Positions 7,276 through 16,133 are shown, counted from the first letter of the stretch. The stretch is 31,713 nucleotides of DNA from Casp-actino8 sp964614655 (GCA_964614655.1 CAZTPF010000023.1:1-31713); one strand, 5' to 3'. Made by a program: numbers and translations. The notes: generated by a model from the letters alone, not told the origin.

Positions 7276-8163
7276 ATGCCGTTCTTCAGCACCCTCAGTC
7301 CGTCTCCGGACGAGACCACCGCAGGCGAGGTGATGTCGCGTCCCCTGGTCGTTCTCATCATCGTCGTGGGTGCGATGATCCTCACCCGTCTCACGCATCT
7401 CACGGTCCGACGGGTGGTTCGGCGGGTGTCACAGCGCAGTGCGATCAATCCGTCGCGGTGGTGGCGCACGCGCATCCGTTACGGCGAGTACGAATCAGCC
7501 GAGATCGGTGAGAGCCGACGACAGCAGCGGGCCGACGCGGCGGCGCGGATGATCCATCACGTCTTCGCGGTGTTCCTCTGGATCGGCGTACTCATCGCCG
7601 TGTTCCACGTACTCGAACTCGACGCCGCCTTCTTCTTGTCGAGCGCCGGTTTCATCGGTGCCGGACTGGCGATCGGTGGCCAGCACAAGGTCAACGACTA
7701 TCTCACCGGCTTGTCGGTTCTGCTCGAGGATCGCTACGGCATCGGCGACGAGATCGAGGTGTCCACCGGTTTCACCAACGGTGTTCGGGGAAATGTCGAA
7801 CACATCGGCCTCGTCTCCACGCGAGTGCGTGACGGCTTCAGCACCGTCCACATGCCGCACAGCGCTCTCTTGTCGGTTCGCAACCTGAGTCAGGAGCCGA
7901 TCGAGACCCGTCTCGCCATCCAGGTTCCCGGAGATTTCGATCGGGCCGACGTGGCATCGCGCGCCGCCGAGACGATCCGCGAGTTGGCCGGCACACCCCA
8001 CCTCACCGATGTCGTTCTCGTGCGAGACGTCGCATCGGCGACTCCGATCGAGGGCCACGACCAACTCGAATTGAAGGTCGTCACCGCGAAACCGCTGTCG
8101 CCTCACGAGCGCGAAATTCTCGTTCGTCGCACCGAAGAACGTCTGAACGCCCAGGACGGCTGA
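7276..8163 (+). CDS. MscS-family mechanosensitive ion channel
   Basis: A 295-residue membrane protein. One N-terminal helix (LVVLIIVVGAMILT, about 24-37) is followed by a basic cytoplasmic stretch. A second helix (VFAVFLWIGVLIAVFHV, about 96-112) and the pore-lining FFLSSAGFIGAGLAIGGQHK come next, then the MscS beta domain with LEDRYGIGDEIEV and the GNVEHIGLVSTRVRDG segment. It is short and lacks additional N-terminal helices. It would open under membrane tension to release solutes on osmotic downshift. ATG 7276 is used; GTG 7273 directly precedes it. It begins 7 nt after the HAD gene and may be co-transcribed with it. Confidence 0.9.
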   Translation: MPFFSTLSPSPDETTAGEVMSRPLVVLIIVVGAMILTRLTHLTVRRVVRRVSQRSAINPSRWWRTRIRYGEYESAEIGESRRQQRADAAARMIHHVFAVFLWIGVLIAVFHVLELDAAFFLSSAGFIGAGLAIGGQHKVNDYLTGLSVLLEDRYGIGDEIEVSTGFTNGVRGNVEHIGLVSTRVRDGFSTVHMPHSALLSVRNLSQEPIETRLAIQVPGDFDRADVASRAAETIRELAGTPHLTDVVLVRDVASATPIEGHDQLELKVVTAKPLSPHEREILVRRTEERLNAQDG

Positions 8164-8204
8164 ACCCCAGGACGACACGGCGTCCGGGACGATTCAGCAC
8201 GGAT

Positions 8205-8210
8205 TACCCT
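8205..8210 (+). promoter_or_regulatory. -10 hexamer TACCCT upstream of the fucosidase gene
   Basis: TACCCT lies about 40 nt before the ATG at 8250. Unlike most heads here it would give a leader of roughly 33 nt that carries a Shine-Dalgarno sequence. Confidence 0.4.
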
Positions 8211-8237
8211 GAGGTGATCGTCCGGGGGGACGGTGAC

Positions 8238-8246
8238 GGAGGGGGA
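8238..8246 (+). promoter_or_regulatory. Shine-Dalgarno GGAGGGGGA deciding the fucosidase start
   Basis: GGAGG at 8238-8242 is 7 nt before ATG 8250. The upstream GTG at 8214 has no such site, and its first 12 codons do not belong to the family. Confidence 0.7.
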
Positions 8247-8249
8247 CAG

Positions 8250-9584
8250 ATGTACACCGCCGACTTCGAGTCGTTGCGCACCCATGCGGTTCCGACATGG
8301 TTCGACGACGCCAAGTTCGGAATTTTCGCTCACTGGACCGTCGGTTCGGTACCGGCCTTCGCACCAGGGGGAAGCGATCCGTTCACGTTGGCGCGTGAGC
8401 ACGGTGAGGAGATGGCGTTCAGCCACACGCCGTACGCCGAGTGGTACTGGAACTCGATCTCCATCCCGGGATCGCCGGCTGAGGCGTATCACCGCGAGGT
8501 CCTCGGGTCTCCTGATTACGCGACGTTCGTCGACACGTTCTTGACTCGGGCCAAGGAGTGGGATCCGGGACACTGGGAAGACGTCTTTCGTCGCTCGGGC
8601 GCCAAGTACTGCGTTTTCGTCACCAAGCACCACGACGGGGTCCTTCTGTGGCCGTCGGACCATCCGAATCCGACTCACGGCGAGCGATGGCAGTCGGAGC
8701 GCGACCTCGTCGGCGAATGTGCAGGGGCGGCTCGTCGGGCCGGGATGCGCTTCGGCGTGTACTACTCGGGCGGAATCGACTGGACGTTTCAAGGGCTCGG
8801 CATCAAGAGTTGGGCCACGCTCTTCTCGGCGATCCCGCAGGACGACCGGTATCTCGGATACGCCGATGCGCATTGGCGCGAACTCATCGCTCGCTATCAG
8901 CCCGACGTTCTCTGGAACGACATCGGATATCCCCGTTTCGGAGAAGGCGCCGCCCCGCTCATGGCCGACTTCTACAACCAGAATCCCGACGGAGTCGTGA
9001 ACGACCGCTTCGACATGATCGGTGTGATCCAGGGGCGTAGTCACGCCGACTTCGGTACCCCTGAATACACCACCCGTCCGCTCGACGCCACGAAGAAGTT
9101 CGAAGTGTGTCGGGGAATCGGTACGAGTTTCGGATACACCCAGTTCGAGAACGCCTCGACCTACCTGCCGATCGACGAGTTGATCACGATGTTCGTCGAC
9201 ATCGTGGCCGACGGGGGAAACCTGCTTCTCAACTTCGGTGCAATGCCCGGTGGCTACATCCCATGGGAACAGCAGTTGCGACTGGTCGCAATGGGTGAAT
9301 GGTTGAAGGTGAACGGGGCGGCGATCTATGCGAGTCGACCGCACGAAGTGACGAGGCTCGAGACCGACGAAGAAATCGCTGTTCGACTCACCCGTGGTCA
9401 CGACGGACACACGTACGCGATCGTGTGCGGCCGTCCGAGTTCGGCCACCGTCACCATCGACGGCTTGCCCTCAGGTGAAGTCACGTGGCTGTTGGACGGT
9501 GGTCGAGTTCTTCGGCGGGGAGACGTCCTGACCCTCCCCACGCGACCGGACGACACGCCAGCCTGGACGCTTCGGATCTCCTGA
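8250..9584 (+). CDS. Alpha-L-fucosidase-type glycoside hydrolase, family GH29
   Basis: A 444-residue GH29 enzyme. The barrel opens with PTWFDDAKFGIFAHWTVGSVPAF at about 15-37, then KYCVFVTKHHDGVLLWPS at about 119-136, RFGVYYSGGIDW at about 167-178, and QPDVLWNDIGYP, in which Asp224 is the expected nucleophile. A short beta-sandwich tail follows (EIAVRLTRGHDGHTYAIVCG to AWTLRIS). GH29 enzymes release alpha-L-fucose from oligosaccharides. There is no signal peptide, so it probably acts inside the cell. It ends 5 bp from the convergent pseudo-MBL/GH3 genes, making a small carbohydrate block with the sulfatase-like gene at 13564. Confidence 0.92.
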   Translation: MYTADFESLRTHAVPTWFDDAKFGIFAHWTVGSVPAFAPGGSDPFTLAREHGEEMAFSHTPYAEWYWNSISIPGSPAEAYHREVLGSPDYATFVDTFLTRAKEWDPGHWEDVFRRSGAKYCVFVTKHHDGVLLWPSDHPNPTHGERWQSERDLVGECAGAARRAGMRFGVYYSGGIDWTFQGLGIKSWATLFSAIPQDDRYLGYADAHWRELIARYQPDVLWNDIGYPRFGEGAAPLMADFYNQNPDGVVNDRFDMIGVIQGRSHADFGTPEYTTRPLDATKKFEVCRGIGTSFGYTQFENASTYLPIDELITMFVDIVADGGNLLLNFGAMPGGYIPWEQQLRLVAMGEWLKVNGAAIYASRPHEVTRLETDEEIAVRLTRGHDGHTYAIVCGRPSSATVTIDGLPSGEVTWLLDGGRVLRRGDVLTLPTRPDDTPAWTLRIS

Positions 9585-9589
9585 CCGGT

Positions 9590-10372
9590 TCAGCGTCCGG
9601 ACGTGACGTCGAGCCAGTCGCGCGGTCGTAGTTCGACCAGTCGTCGTGTGCCCACGAGACGGCGGCGCAACTTCTTCGAACCTCGACCGGTGAAGTAGAT
9701 CGATTTCTGCCAACGAGTCATGTCACGGCGAGGATCGGTCGCAGTGGGAACGATTGCCCGTGCACCACACGCGGCAGCGGCGGTCGCAGTGCGTCGCAGA
9801 CCCGAGGTGACCGGCAGGACGATCGCAGTGACGGAGACCGTGGGAAGAATGGCGACATCGACCGGGGCGATCGATCGGGCGACACGAGTCGTGGGTTGAT
9901 GGGGCTCGAGCCACACACGGCCGAGCGTCGTACCGTCGGGCTCGATTCCTTCGATCAGGTACCCCTGAGCGATGAGTCCGAGAGGAAGACCACTACGGGT
10001 CGGAGTGATGCGGATCGATCCGCCTTCGGGTGACTCGATCTCGAAAATCCGTCCGGGTGAGGCAACGTGGGTCGACGAGCAGCCGGCGGCACGAGCGGCC
10101 TTGGCGGCCTTGACCGGACCCCAGACCGGAACGTCGGAGAAACGGCGAAGGGTGTCGGGTCGTAGGTGATCGTCGACCGATGTGCAGAGGATCACGGCGG
10201 AGATCGTTCCCGCCTCGCGTCGAAGATCGTCGTCGGTGACGAAGCCCGCTCCATGGACACGATTGAAGACGCCGGAGATCGCGTCGGATGTCAGCCAGGG
10301 ATCGATCAGGATCGACGTCCCGCGATGGATGACTTGCCAACTCTGGTAGTCGTCGAGTCGTCGGAGAAACAT
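9590..10372 (-). CDS. Metallo-beta-lactamase-fold protein with degenerate metal site
   Basis: A 260-residue protein shaped like the UlaG-type MBL branch: GTSILIDPWLTSDAISG at about 18-34, a VDVAILP strand at about 171-177 and ARAIVPTATD near 205-214. The normal HxHxDH segment appears as CTSVDDHL (63-70), so the first two histidines are Thr64 and Val66 while Asp68 and His69 remain. The later metal ligand position reads WLEPHQP instead of a GDT-type motif. It is thus probably not a normal dinuclear hydrolase. Its ATG shares one base with the stop of the upstream GH3 gene (TGATG), implying coupled translation. It may have a structural, regulatory or altered catalytic role linked to GH3; I cannot say which. 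Confidence 0.72.
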   Translation of the reverse strand: MFLRRLDDYQSWQVIHRGTSILIDPWLTSDAISGVFNRVHGAGFVTDDDLRREAGTISAVILCTSVDDHLRPDTLRRFSDVPVWGPVKAAKAARAAGCSSTHVASPGRIFEIESPEGGSIRITPTRSGLPLGLIAQGYLIEGIEPDGTTLGRVWLEPHQPTTRVARSIAPVDVAILPTVSVTAIVLPVTSGLRRTATAAAACGARAIVPTATDPRRDMTRWQKSIYFTGRGSKKLRRRLVGTRRLVELRPRDWLDVTSGR

Positions 10373-12882
10373 CAGCGGGAACCGGACGCCTTTCGTTCGT
10401 CGTCGATCGTGCCGGTGTCGATCGTCAGAGTCAGGGTGGCATCGACCCGGGCCGACGAGGACGCGACGCGAATGTCGTAGCGACCGGGTTCGACGTACCA
10501 GCCGTCAGGACGCCAGTAGGCGAAGGCGCGTGGTGACAGCGCGATCTCGACAGTTCGGGATTCGCCGGGAGCGAGCTCGACCTTGGCGAAACCCTTCAAT
10601 TCCTGCACGGGACGAACGACCGAACTGTGATGGGGAGCCACGTACACCTGGACGACATGCGATCCGTGACGTGAACTGATATTGGTGACCGGCACGCTCA
10701 CGGTCACGGTGTCGTCGCTCGCGCAGAGGTCTCGGTCGAGAGTGACCGGTCCGATCGCGAATTCGGCATAGGAGAGGCCGTGGCCGAACGGGAAACGAAC
10801 CGGTAGGTGACGCGAGTCGTACCAACGGTGCCCGATGAAGAGTCCCTCTCCGTAGCGAACCTGACCGTTCTCGCCCGGGAAATTCCCGAACGCCGGTGTG
10901 TGTTCGATGCGTAGTGGAATCGTCGTGGGGAGACGTCCACCGGGATCGGACTCCCCGGTGAGAACGTCGGCGACTGCGGGCCCCATCTCTTGGCCTCCGA
11001 ACCAGATCTGCACGACGGCCGGCACCTCGTCGGCCCACGACATGTCGACCGGTGCACCTGTGTTGACGAGAACGACGGTGCGCGGGTTGACGGCCGCGAT
11101 GGCCCGAATCAGTTCGGCTTGCCGCCCGGGAAGATCGAGTGTCGCGCGGTCGTGACCCTCGCTTTCCCAGTCGTCGTTGGTCCCCACGACGACGATCGCC
11201 ATATCGCATGACGCCGCAAGGTCGCGTGCCTCGACCACCGGATCGGTGGTTTCGACGCGACGCAGGCCGATCTGCGCCCCGTGAGCCCATTGACGTTCGA
11301 GAGCATCGCATTCGAGAACGACATCGTGTGGACGTCCGGCTTCGAGTTCGACGTCGGCCGTCAGTTCTTGGCGGAAGAGTCCGAAGAAGGTGTCGCCAGG
11401 CGGTGGAAGTTCGGTTCCGTCGATCACGAGAGCGCCGTCGACGAACAGTCGACACGGACTGGCCTCGATCAGCGAGAAGGTGTGTAGTCCACCGACTTCC
11501 ACGACGAGAGACGAACGAGCCGAAAGATCGAATCCGGAGATCGGAACCGATTCGTCCTCTCGTGCGACGACCATCACTCGCCCGTCGGGGCGATGGAGAG
11601 ATGCAAGACGTTGGTGGGAGTTGCGATCATCGATCACGACCTCGAAACCCGATCGACCGTCGGGAGCGGTCAGTCGATGACCGTCGATCACGGGAACCGA
11701 TTTGTCGATCGAGCATCCCGGAGCGTGACGAATCGTGACCGAGTCACCGAGGTGCGTTCGCAGTGCGTCGACGATCGGAGTCTCGTGATGAGGAAGAACT
11801 TCGGCCGAGCCGCCACCCATGATCCGAGCACGTTCGGCGTTCGGTCCGATGACGGCGATGGTCGACACCGAGGTCGGATCGAGAGGGAGAACCGGTGAAC
11901 CAGCCACGGGCTCGTTGCGCAACAGCACCATCGACGAGGCCGAGGCTCGACGAGCGAGTCGACGATGTTCGGGGAGGTCGACGGCTGTGGGTTCGGTGGG
12001 CGCATCGTCGAGAGCACCGAGGCGGTCGAACACTCCGAGAAGAGTTCGCGCCGCACGGTCGAGCGCGACCTCGTCGACACGACCCTCCTTCACCGCCTCG
12101 GCGAGAACCTTTCCGTAGGCGCGTGACGGTGCCGGCATCTCGAGGTCGAGTCCGGCTCGTGCCCCGCCTTCGGTGGAGAAGTTCGCGAACCAATCGGTGA
12201 CGACGAAACCTTCGAAGCCCCACTCGCCTCGCAGGACGTCGGACAGCAGCCATTCGTGCTCGGCGCAGAAGGAACCGTTCATCCGGTTGTACGCCGTCAT
12301 GATCCCGAGCGAACCGCCGTCTCTGACCGCCATTTCGAAGGGAAGGAGATACACCTCTCGAAGGGTTCGCTCGTCGATGACACTGTCGATCGTCATGCGT
12401 TCGAACTCGGCGTCGTTGCCGACGAAGTGCTTGACCGTCGTCGCACAGCCTTCGGATTGCACGCCCCGCACGTAGGCCGTCGCCAGTCGGCCCGACAGGA
12501 GTGGATCCTCCGAGAAGCATTCGAAGGCGCGCCCGAAGAGCGGTGATCGATGGAGGTTGACGGTGGGGGCCAGCAGGACACGCGCCCCCTTGGTACGTGC
12601 CTGATGGCCCACCGCACGTCCGAGTTCTTCGACGAGTGCAGTGTCGAACGTGGCTCCGAGCGCCGAGCCGCAGGGAATACAGAGCGTCGCGACCTGTCGT
12701 CCGAGACCGGGAGTGAAGGGTCCGCGAGCCCCGGCCGGACCATCAGTGACGGTGACGCTTGGCAATCCGACTCTTTCGACCGGACGGGTCGTCCACATCG
12801 TGGCGCCCGTCGTGAGTGCCGCCTTTTCGTCGATGGTGAGATCGGCGACGACGGCTTCGATGTCGCGTCCCCCCGTCGTCAT
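10372..12882 (-). CDS. Glycoside hydrolase family 3 (beta-glucosidase type) with PA14 insert
   Basis: An 836-residue GH3 enzyme. The N-terminal barrel carries APTVNLHRSPLFGRAFECFS at about 105-124, KHFVGNDAEFER at about 151-162, and GFVVTDWFANFST with the nucleophile Asp230. The alpha/beta sandwich (about 300 onward) contains IAVIGPNAERARIMGGGSAEV. A PA14-like domain is inserted at about 410-550 (HTFSLIEASPCRLFVDGALVIDG). A fibronectin-III-like C-terminal domain ends the protein (KVELAPGESRTVEIAL). This is the architecture of PA14-containing beta-glucosidases. There is no signal peptide. It removes terminal beta-linked glucose or xylose; the exact sugar is unknown. It starts 18 bp after the TIGR03085-type gene, and a weak CACAAT hexamer lies 6 nt upstream. 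Confidence 0.95.
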   Translation of the reverse strand: MTTGGRDIEAVVADLTIDEKAALTTGATMWTTRPVERVGLPSVTVTDGPAGARGPFTPGLGRQVATLCIPCGSALGATFDTALVEELGRAVGHQARTKGARVLLAPTVNLHRSPLFGRAFECFSEDPLLSGRLATAYVRGVQSEGCATTVKHFVGNDAEFERMTIDSVIDERTLREVYLLPFEMAVRDGGSLGIMTAYNRMNGSFCAEHEWLLSDVLRGEWGFEGFVVTDWFANFSTEGGARAGLDLEMPAPSRAYGKVLAEAVKEGRVDEVALDRAARTLLGVFDRLGALDDAPTEPTAVDLPEHRRLARRASASSMVLLRNEPVAGSPVLPLDPTSVSTIAVIGPNAERARIMGGGSAEVLPHHETPIVDALRTHLGDSVTIRHAPGCSIDKSVPVIDGHRLTAPDGRSGFEVVIDDRNSHQRLASLHRPDGRVMVVAREDESVPISGFDLSARSSLVVEVGGLHTFSLIEASPCRLFVDGALVIDGTELPPPGDTFFGLFRQELTADVELEAGRPHDVVLECDALERQWAHGAQIGLRRVETTDPVVEARDLAASCDMAIVVVGTNDDWESEGHDRATLDLPGRQAELIRAIAAVNPRTVVLVNTGAPVDMSWADEVPAVVQIWFGGQEMGPAVADVLTGESDPGGRLPTTIPLRIEHTPAFGNFPGENGQVRYGEGLFIGHRWYDSRHLPVRFPFGHGLSYAEFAIGPVTLDRDLCASDDTVTVSVPVTNISSRHGSHVVQVYVAPHHSSVVRPVQELKGFAKVELAPGESRTVEIALSPRAFAYWRPDGWYVEPGRYDIRVASSSARVDATLTLTIDTGTIDDERKASGSR

Positions 12883-12888
12883 GGTCTC

Positions 12889-12894
12889 ATTGTG
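12889..12894 (-). promoter_or_regulatory. Weak -10-like hexamer CACAAT before the GH3 gene
   Basis: On the minus strand CACAAT is followed by gagacc (6 nt) and ATG 12882. It lacks the first T of the strict pattern. Confidence 0.3.
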
Positions 12895-12900
12895 TCAGTT

Positions 12901-13539
12901 CTAGACGCCGAACTTCGTCGCCTTCAGTTGCTCGACAGCGTCGGCCGGTCCGTCGAACGCGACGTCGGCGACCGACGAACGGCCGTACAGGAAGAGCACG
13001 ATGTCACCGGGGGAACCGGAGACCGTCACCGACGGTTGGCCCTTCTTCGCGACGACTTCTTCGTGACCGGCGATCGCCAGGACCAGTCCGACCGGGGACC
13101 GACGAGCCAGAAGTCGAGCGCCACGCTTCAGGAGGCGAACGAGTGCCGCGTCGACCACCGGGTCGAGAGCGACGTCACCGCCATCCGGCCGTGCTCGTCG
13201 AACGTCCTCGAGATGGACGAAGAACTCGATCGTGTTGGTGAGATCGTCCAAGGAGCGAAGCCGCATGGGCGACAGACGAGGCGGCCCGGAGCGCACGTCG
13301 TCCACGAGCTCGGGCCACGGACGATCGGCGACTCGTCGTCGAACCCGGTCCCCGTAGGAGGCGGCGGCCTTCACGAGGATGCCGGCGGCGGCGTCAGGTC
13401 GTGATTCACGAACCACGAGATGGGCGGCCAGATCTCGGGTGGTCCAGCCCTCGCACAGTGTCGGCGCATCGGGGCCGACGGCGTCGAAGAGATCGCTCAG
13501 GTCGTGGCGAAGTCGGGCGGCGACGTTCGTTCTGGTCAT
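12901..13539 (-). CDS. TIGR03085-type protein, mycothiol-dependent maleylpyruvate isomerase N-domain-like
   Basis: A 212-residue protein. The N-terminal LRHDLSDLFDAVGPDAPTLCEGWTTRDLAAHLVVRE, read in sections, and the later NTIEFFVHLEDVRRARP match the DinB-like metal-binding four-helix bundle found in mycothiol-dependent maleylpyruvate isomerase and the actinobacterial TIGR03085 group. The histidines in AAHLVVRE and FFVHLEDVRR are the likely metal ligands. The C-terminal third (PSVTVSGSPGDIVLFLYGR) resembles the family's SCP2-like tail. The biochemical role of this group is not established. AGGAG at 13546-13550 lies 6 nt before the ATG, the clearest Shine-Dalgarno site here and consistent with an internal operon gene. 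The sulfatase-like gene ends 24 bp upstream. Confidence 0.8.
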   Translation of the reverse strand: MTRTNVAARLRHDLSDLFDAVGPDAPTLCEGWTTRDLAAHLVVRESRPDAAAGILVKAAASYGDRVRRRVADRPWPELVDDVRSGPPRLSPMRLRSLDDLTNTIEFFVHLEDVRRARPDGGDVALDPVVDAALVRLLKRGARLLARRSPVGLVLAIAGHEEVVAKKGQPSVTVSGSPGDIVLFLYGRSSVADVAFDGPADAVEQLKATKFGV

Positions 13540-13545
13540 GGGCGG

Positions 13546-13550
13546 CTCCT
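13546..13550 (-). promoter_or_regulatory. Shine-Dalgarno AGGAG of the TIGR03085-type gene
   Basis: On the minus strand AAGGAG is followed by ccgccc (6 nt) and the ATG at 13539. It contrasts with operon heads in the window, which lack such a site. Confidence 0.75.
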
Positions 13551-13563
13551 TCGTTCGTCGTGA

Positions 13564-15030
13564 TCACGATCGCCACGGCACGTGGTCGGGCCAGCGACCG
13601 ACACCTCCATCCTGGACGAGGAAACCAGTGTGTGTCCTGTCGGCGTGCGAACTTCTCCAGACCAGCATGTCCTGGGCGATTCGCAGAACACGTTCGGGAT
13701 CGGTGACCCGAGTACGCCAGGTGGGGTCGGCGGCCAGGTCGAAACACAGCCACGATCCGTCGTCGAACTGGACGTAGGCCGTGTCGACGGCGCGACGAAC
13801 CGTGAGGTGCTGCTTCTCGAGGCGTCGGTCCCAGGGCCACGGATGGTCGCCGAGCGGGATGAGAGCGAAGCGCCAGTCGAACTCCCAGGTGGCCGCGTCG
13901 CGCCACCAAGGCGGATCGTTCGAGTCGAGGAACGGTGTGAGAGGGAGGCCGTCGCACTGCAGTGGAACGGGTTGTGACCACGTCTCGGCGAGAGTCGGCA
14001 CGACGTCGACGCTCTCGGTGAAGTGTTCGACCACGTTGCCTCCGACGCGACGTGGATCGCGCCACACGAGTGGAATGTGATGGCTCTCTTCGAACCATCC
14101 GACCTTCTGAACGAGTCCGTGATCTCCGAGTTGCTCACCGTGATCCGACGTGACGACGACGACGGTGTCGTCCCAGAGATCGAGTTCGTGCAGAGCGGCC
14201 ACGAGACGACCGATCTCGTGGTCGACGGCCGAGATCATCCCGAAGTACTGGGCACGCAGTCGGCGCATCCCGGCATCGGAGTCCGGTGTCTTCACGATGT
14301 CGAGACCCATGAGGACGTCGTGAAACCGATGGCGATCGTCGGCCGGAGCGATCGGTTCTCCGACCTCGTCGGGGTGATACATGGTCGAGAAGATGCCGGG
14401 GGCCGAGTACGGCGGGTGAGGACGCAGATAACTGGCGTGAACGAACCACGGTGAGCCGTCCGGAATGCGACGGAGATGATCGACGATCCGATCGGTCGTG
14501 AAAGCCGAAACACCATGCTCGGCTGGCCTCTCGTTTTCGGTCTCGAGAAGTCGAACGTGTCCGTCGGTGACGTCGTATCCGAGCGAGTCGAGCCAGGTGA
14601 CCCACGGACTGTGATCGCCGGTGAGATCGAGCTCGACGTCGAAGCCGGGAAGTACACCCTCGTAGTCGTCGAGCCGTGGATCGTCGGCACCGGATGCGAC
14701 GCGAGGATCGATGGCTTGATCGGTGTACCCGAAGAGAACTCCCTGACGTCCAGTCCGTTGCGCCAGTCGGGCCACGTTGTCGAAGCGATCATCGAGGGGA
14801 GTGCCGTTCGCGACCACTCGATGGTTCATCTGGTACATACCGGTGTAGAGACCGGCTCGACCCGGAGCACATGGCGTGGCCTGTGTGTAGTGGCGGGCGA
14901 AACGTGTTCCTACAGCGGCGAGGGCATCGAGGTGTGGAGTGCGAACGACGGGATGTCCGGCGCACGAGAGTGCGTCACCTCGGAACTGATCGAGAGTGAT
15001 GAAGAGGACGTTCGGACCGGACGCGGTCAT
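13564..15030 (-). CDS. Alkaline-phosphatase-superfamily hydrolase (phosphonate monoester hydrolase / type I sulfatase)
   Basis: A 488-residue enzyme. CAPGR at 54-58 (in YTQATPCAPGRAGLYTG) is the CxPxR site in which Cys54 becomes formylglycine. Metal-binding segments are FITLDQFRGD (Asp14) and VTSDHGEQLGDHG (Asp296, His297). The MNHRVVANGTPLDDRF and SYLRPHPPYSAP segments and the Asp-Gln at 14-15 resemble phosphonate monoester hydrolases, which are promiscuous toward phosphodiesters, phosphonates and sulfate esters. There is no signal peptide. It needs a formylglycine-generating enzyme, not seen in this window. It heads a minus-strand run through GH3 and the pseudo-MBL gene, so desulfation of a glycan fragment is plausible but inferred. 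A CACGAT hexamer lies 6 nt before the ATG. Confidence 0.9.
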   Translation of the reverse strand: MTASGPNVLFITLDQFRGDALSCAGHPVVRTPHLDALAAVGTRFARHYTQATPCAPGRAGLYTGMYQMNHRVVANGTPLDDRFDNVARLAQRTGRQGVLFGYTDQAIDPRVASGADDPRLDDYEGVLPGFDVELDLTGDHSPWVTWLDSLGYDVTDGHVRLLETENERPAEHGVSAFTTDRIVDHLRRIPDGSPWFVHASYLRPHPPYSAPGIFSTMYHPDEVGEPIAPADDRHRFHDVLMGLDIVKTPDSDAGMRRLRAQYFGMISAVDHEIGRLVAALHELDLWDDTVVVVTSDHGEQLGDHGLVQKVGWFEESHHIPLVWRDPRRVGGNVVEHFTESVDVVPTLAETWSQPVPLQCDGLPLTPFLDSNDPPWWRDAATWEFDWRFALIPLGDHPWPWDRRLEKQHLTVRRAVDTAYVQFDDGSWLCFDLAADPTWRTRVTDPERVLRIAQDMLVWRSSHADRTHTGFLVQDGGVGRWPDHVPWRS

Positions 15031-15036
15031 GGGCAG

Positions 15037-15042
15037 ATCGTG
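15037..15042 (-). promoter_or_regulatory. Weak -10-like hexamer CACGAT before the sulfatase-like gene
   Basis: On the minus strand CACGAT, 6 nt, then ATG 15030. First base is not T. The site lies in the 17-bp gap after the upstream MBL gene. Confidence 0.3.
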
Positions 15043-15047
15043 TCACA

Positions 15048-16133
15048 TCACACGATGCGGACGTATTCGTAACGCCCCTCGGTGTCGCGACGATCGAATT
15101 CGCCGGCGACCCGAAGATGTTCGAGATGGGCGTAGGTCTCGCTGTCGGCCATACCGCCCTGGGCGCGGGGCGAGAAGAGGTAGCGCGACATCTCCATGAC
15201 GGTCGCCGGTCGGTCGAGTTCGGCCGCCGCGTCGCGTAGGCGCTGGAGTCGACCTTCGTGGTGGACCTTGATCTCGTTGGCTCGTCCGGCCAGGTCGGCG
15301 AACGGATCGCCGTGGGCCGGCAGCGCGAGGGTCACGTCGGCTCCGAAAGCGGCGACTTTGTCGAGGGAATCGAAGAAGAGCTTGAGCGGATCGCGTCGGC
15401 GCACCAGACCGCTGATGTGCGGGGTGATCGTGGGAAGGACGTGATCACCGCACAGCATGAGACCGGCTTCGGGATCGAACAGACAGAGATGATCGGCCGT
15501 GTGGCCAGGGGTGTGCAGGGCAACCCACTCACGGCGAGCGAAGGTGTAGCGCTCGGCGTCGTCGAGTCGGACGGTGGGACGGGGCAAGTGGAGAAGTTTG
15601 GGGAAGCGCTGGGCGACCTTCATGCGGGCTCGCCGGCGCCACGGGACGTTCATGCCCGGTCCACCCCAGGGGGTGGGTTCCCACGGTCGTCGATACGGAG
15701 GAAGGTCGGGCACGTCCTCCACGTCGACGTCGGGTGGTTCGGTCGGATCCCAGAACACCCGGAAATGGCGACTCGTCACGATTTCGGCACCCGAATGGCT
15801 CTGAATCCACTCGGCTCCACCGAAGTGGTCGGGGTGACTGTGCGTCACGATCACGGTGTGCACTCGCTTCAGCGGGACCCCGATCTCCTGAAGACGTTTC
15901 CGGATCGCGGAGTAGCTCTGCTTGTTGGCCAGACCCGGATCGACGACGGCGACACCACGGTCGTCTTCGAGGACGTACATGTTCACGTGACCGAGACCCG
16001 GAATGTCGATCGGCAACTGGGTGCGAAGGACACCGGGAGCCAGTTCGTCGATCGTCTCGGTGGCCGGACGCTGCTCCTGCTTCATCGGTCGCGGCGTGTC
16101 GTGCGCGTGCGAATGTTCCCCCGGGTTGGTCAC
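15048..16133 (-). CDS. MBL-fold metallo-hydrolase (glyoxalase-II-like branch)
   Basis: A 361-residue protein with an intact metal site: THSHPDHFGGAEWI at 97-110, the HTPGHTADHLCLF segment, CGDHVLP with the bridging aspartate, and a late ALPAHGDPF histidine. The N-terminus is histidine-rich (HSHAHD) and the C-terminal 90 residues form a helical tail (KVHHEGRLQRLRD) like that of actinobacterial MBL proteins ending in a winged-helix-like domain. It probably hydrolyses a thioester or lactone. The GTG start is supported by TACCCT exactly 6 nt upstream. It begins 4 nt after orn on the same strand. Confidence 0.92.
   Translation of the reverse strand: MTNPGEHSHAHDTPRPMKQEQRPATETIDELAPGVLRTQLPIDIPGLGHVNMYVLEDDRGVAVVDPGLANKQSYSAIRKRLQEIGVPLKRVHTVIVTHSHPDHFGGAEWIQSHSGAEIVTSRHFRVFWDPTEPPDVDVEDVPDLPPYRRPWEPTPWGGPGMNVPWRRRARMKVAQRFPKLLHLPRPTVRLDDAERYTFARREWVALHTPGHTADHLCLFDPEAGLMLCGDHVLPTITPHISGLVRRRDPLKLFFDSLDKVAAFGADVTLALPAHGDPFADLAGRANEIKVHHEGRLQRLRDAAAELDRPATVMEMSRYLFSPRAQGGMADSETYAHLEHLRVAGEFDRRDTEGRYEYVRIV

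Noticed and set aside
8103..9410. 435-codon minus-strand open frame opposite the fucosidase
   Set aside because: No recognisable domain; the plus strand carries complete GH29 motifs over the same interval.
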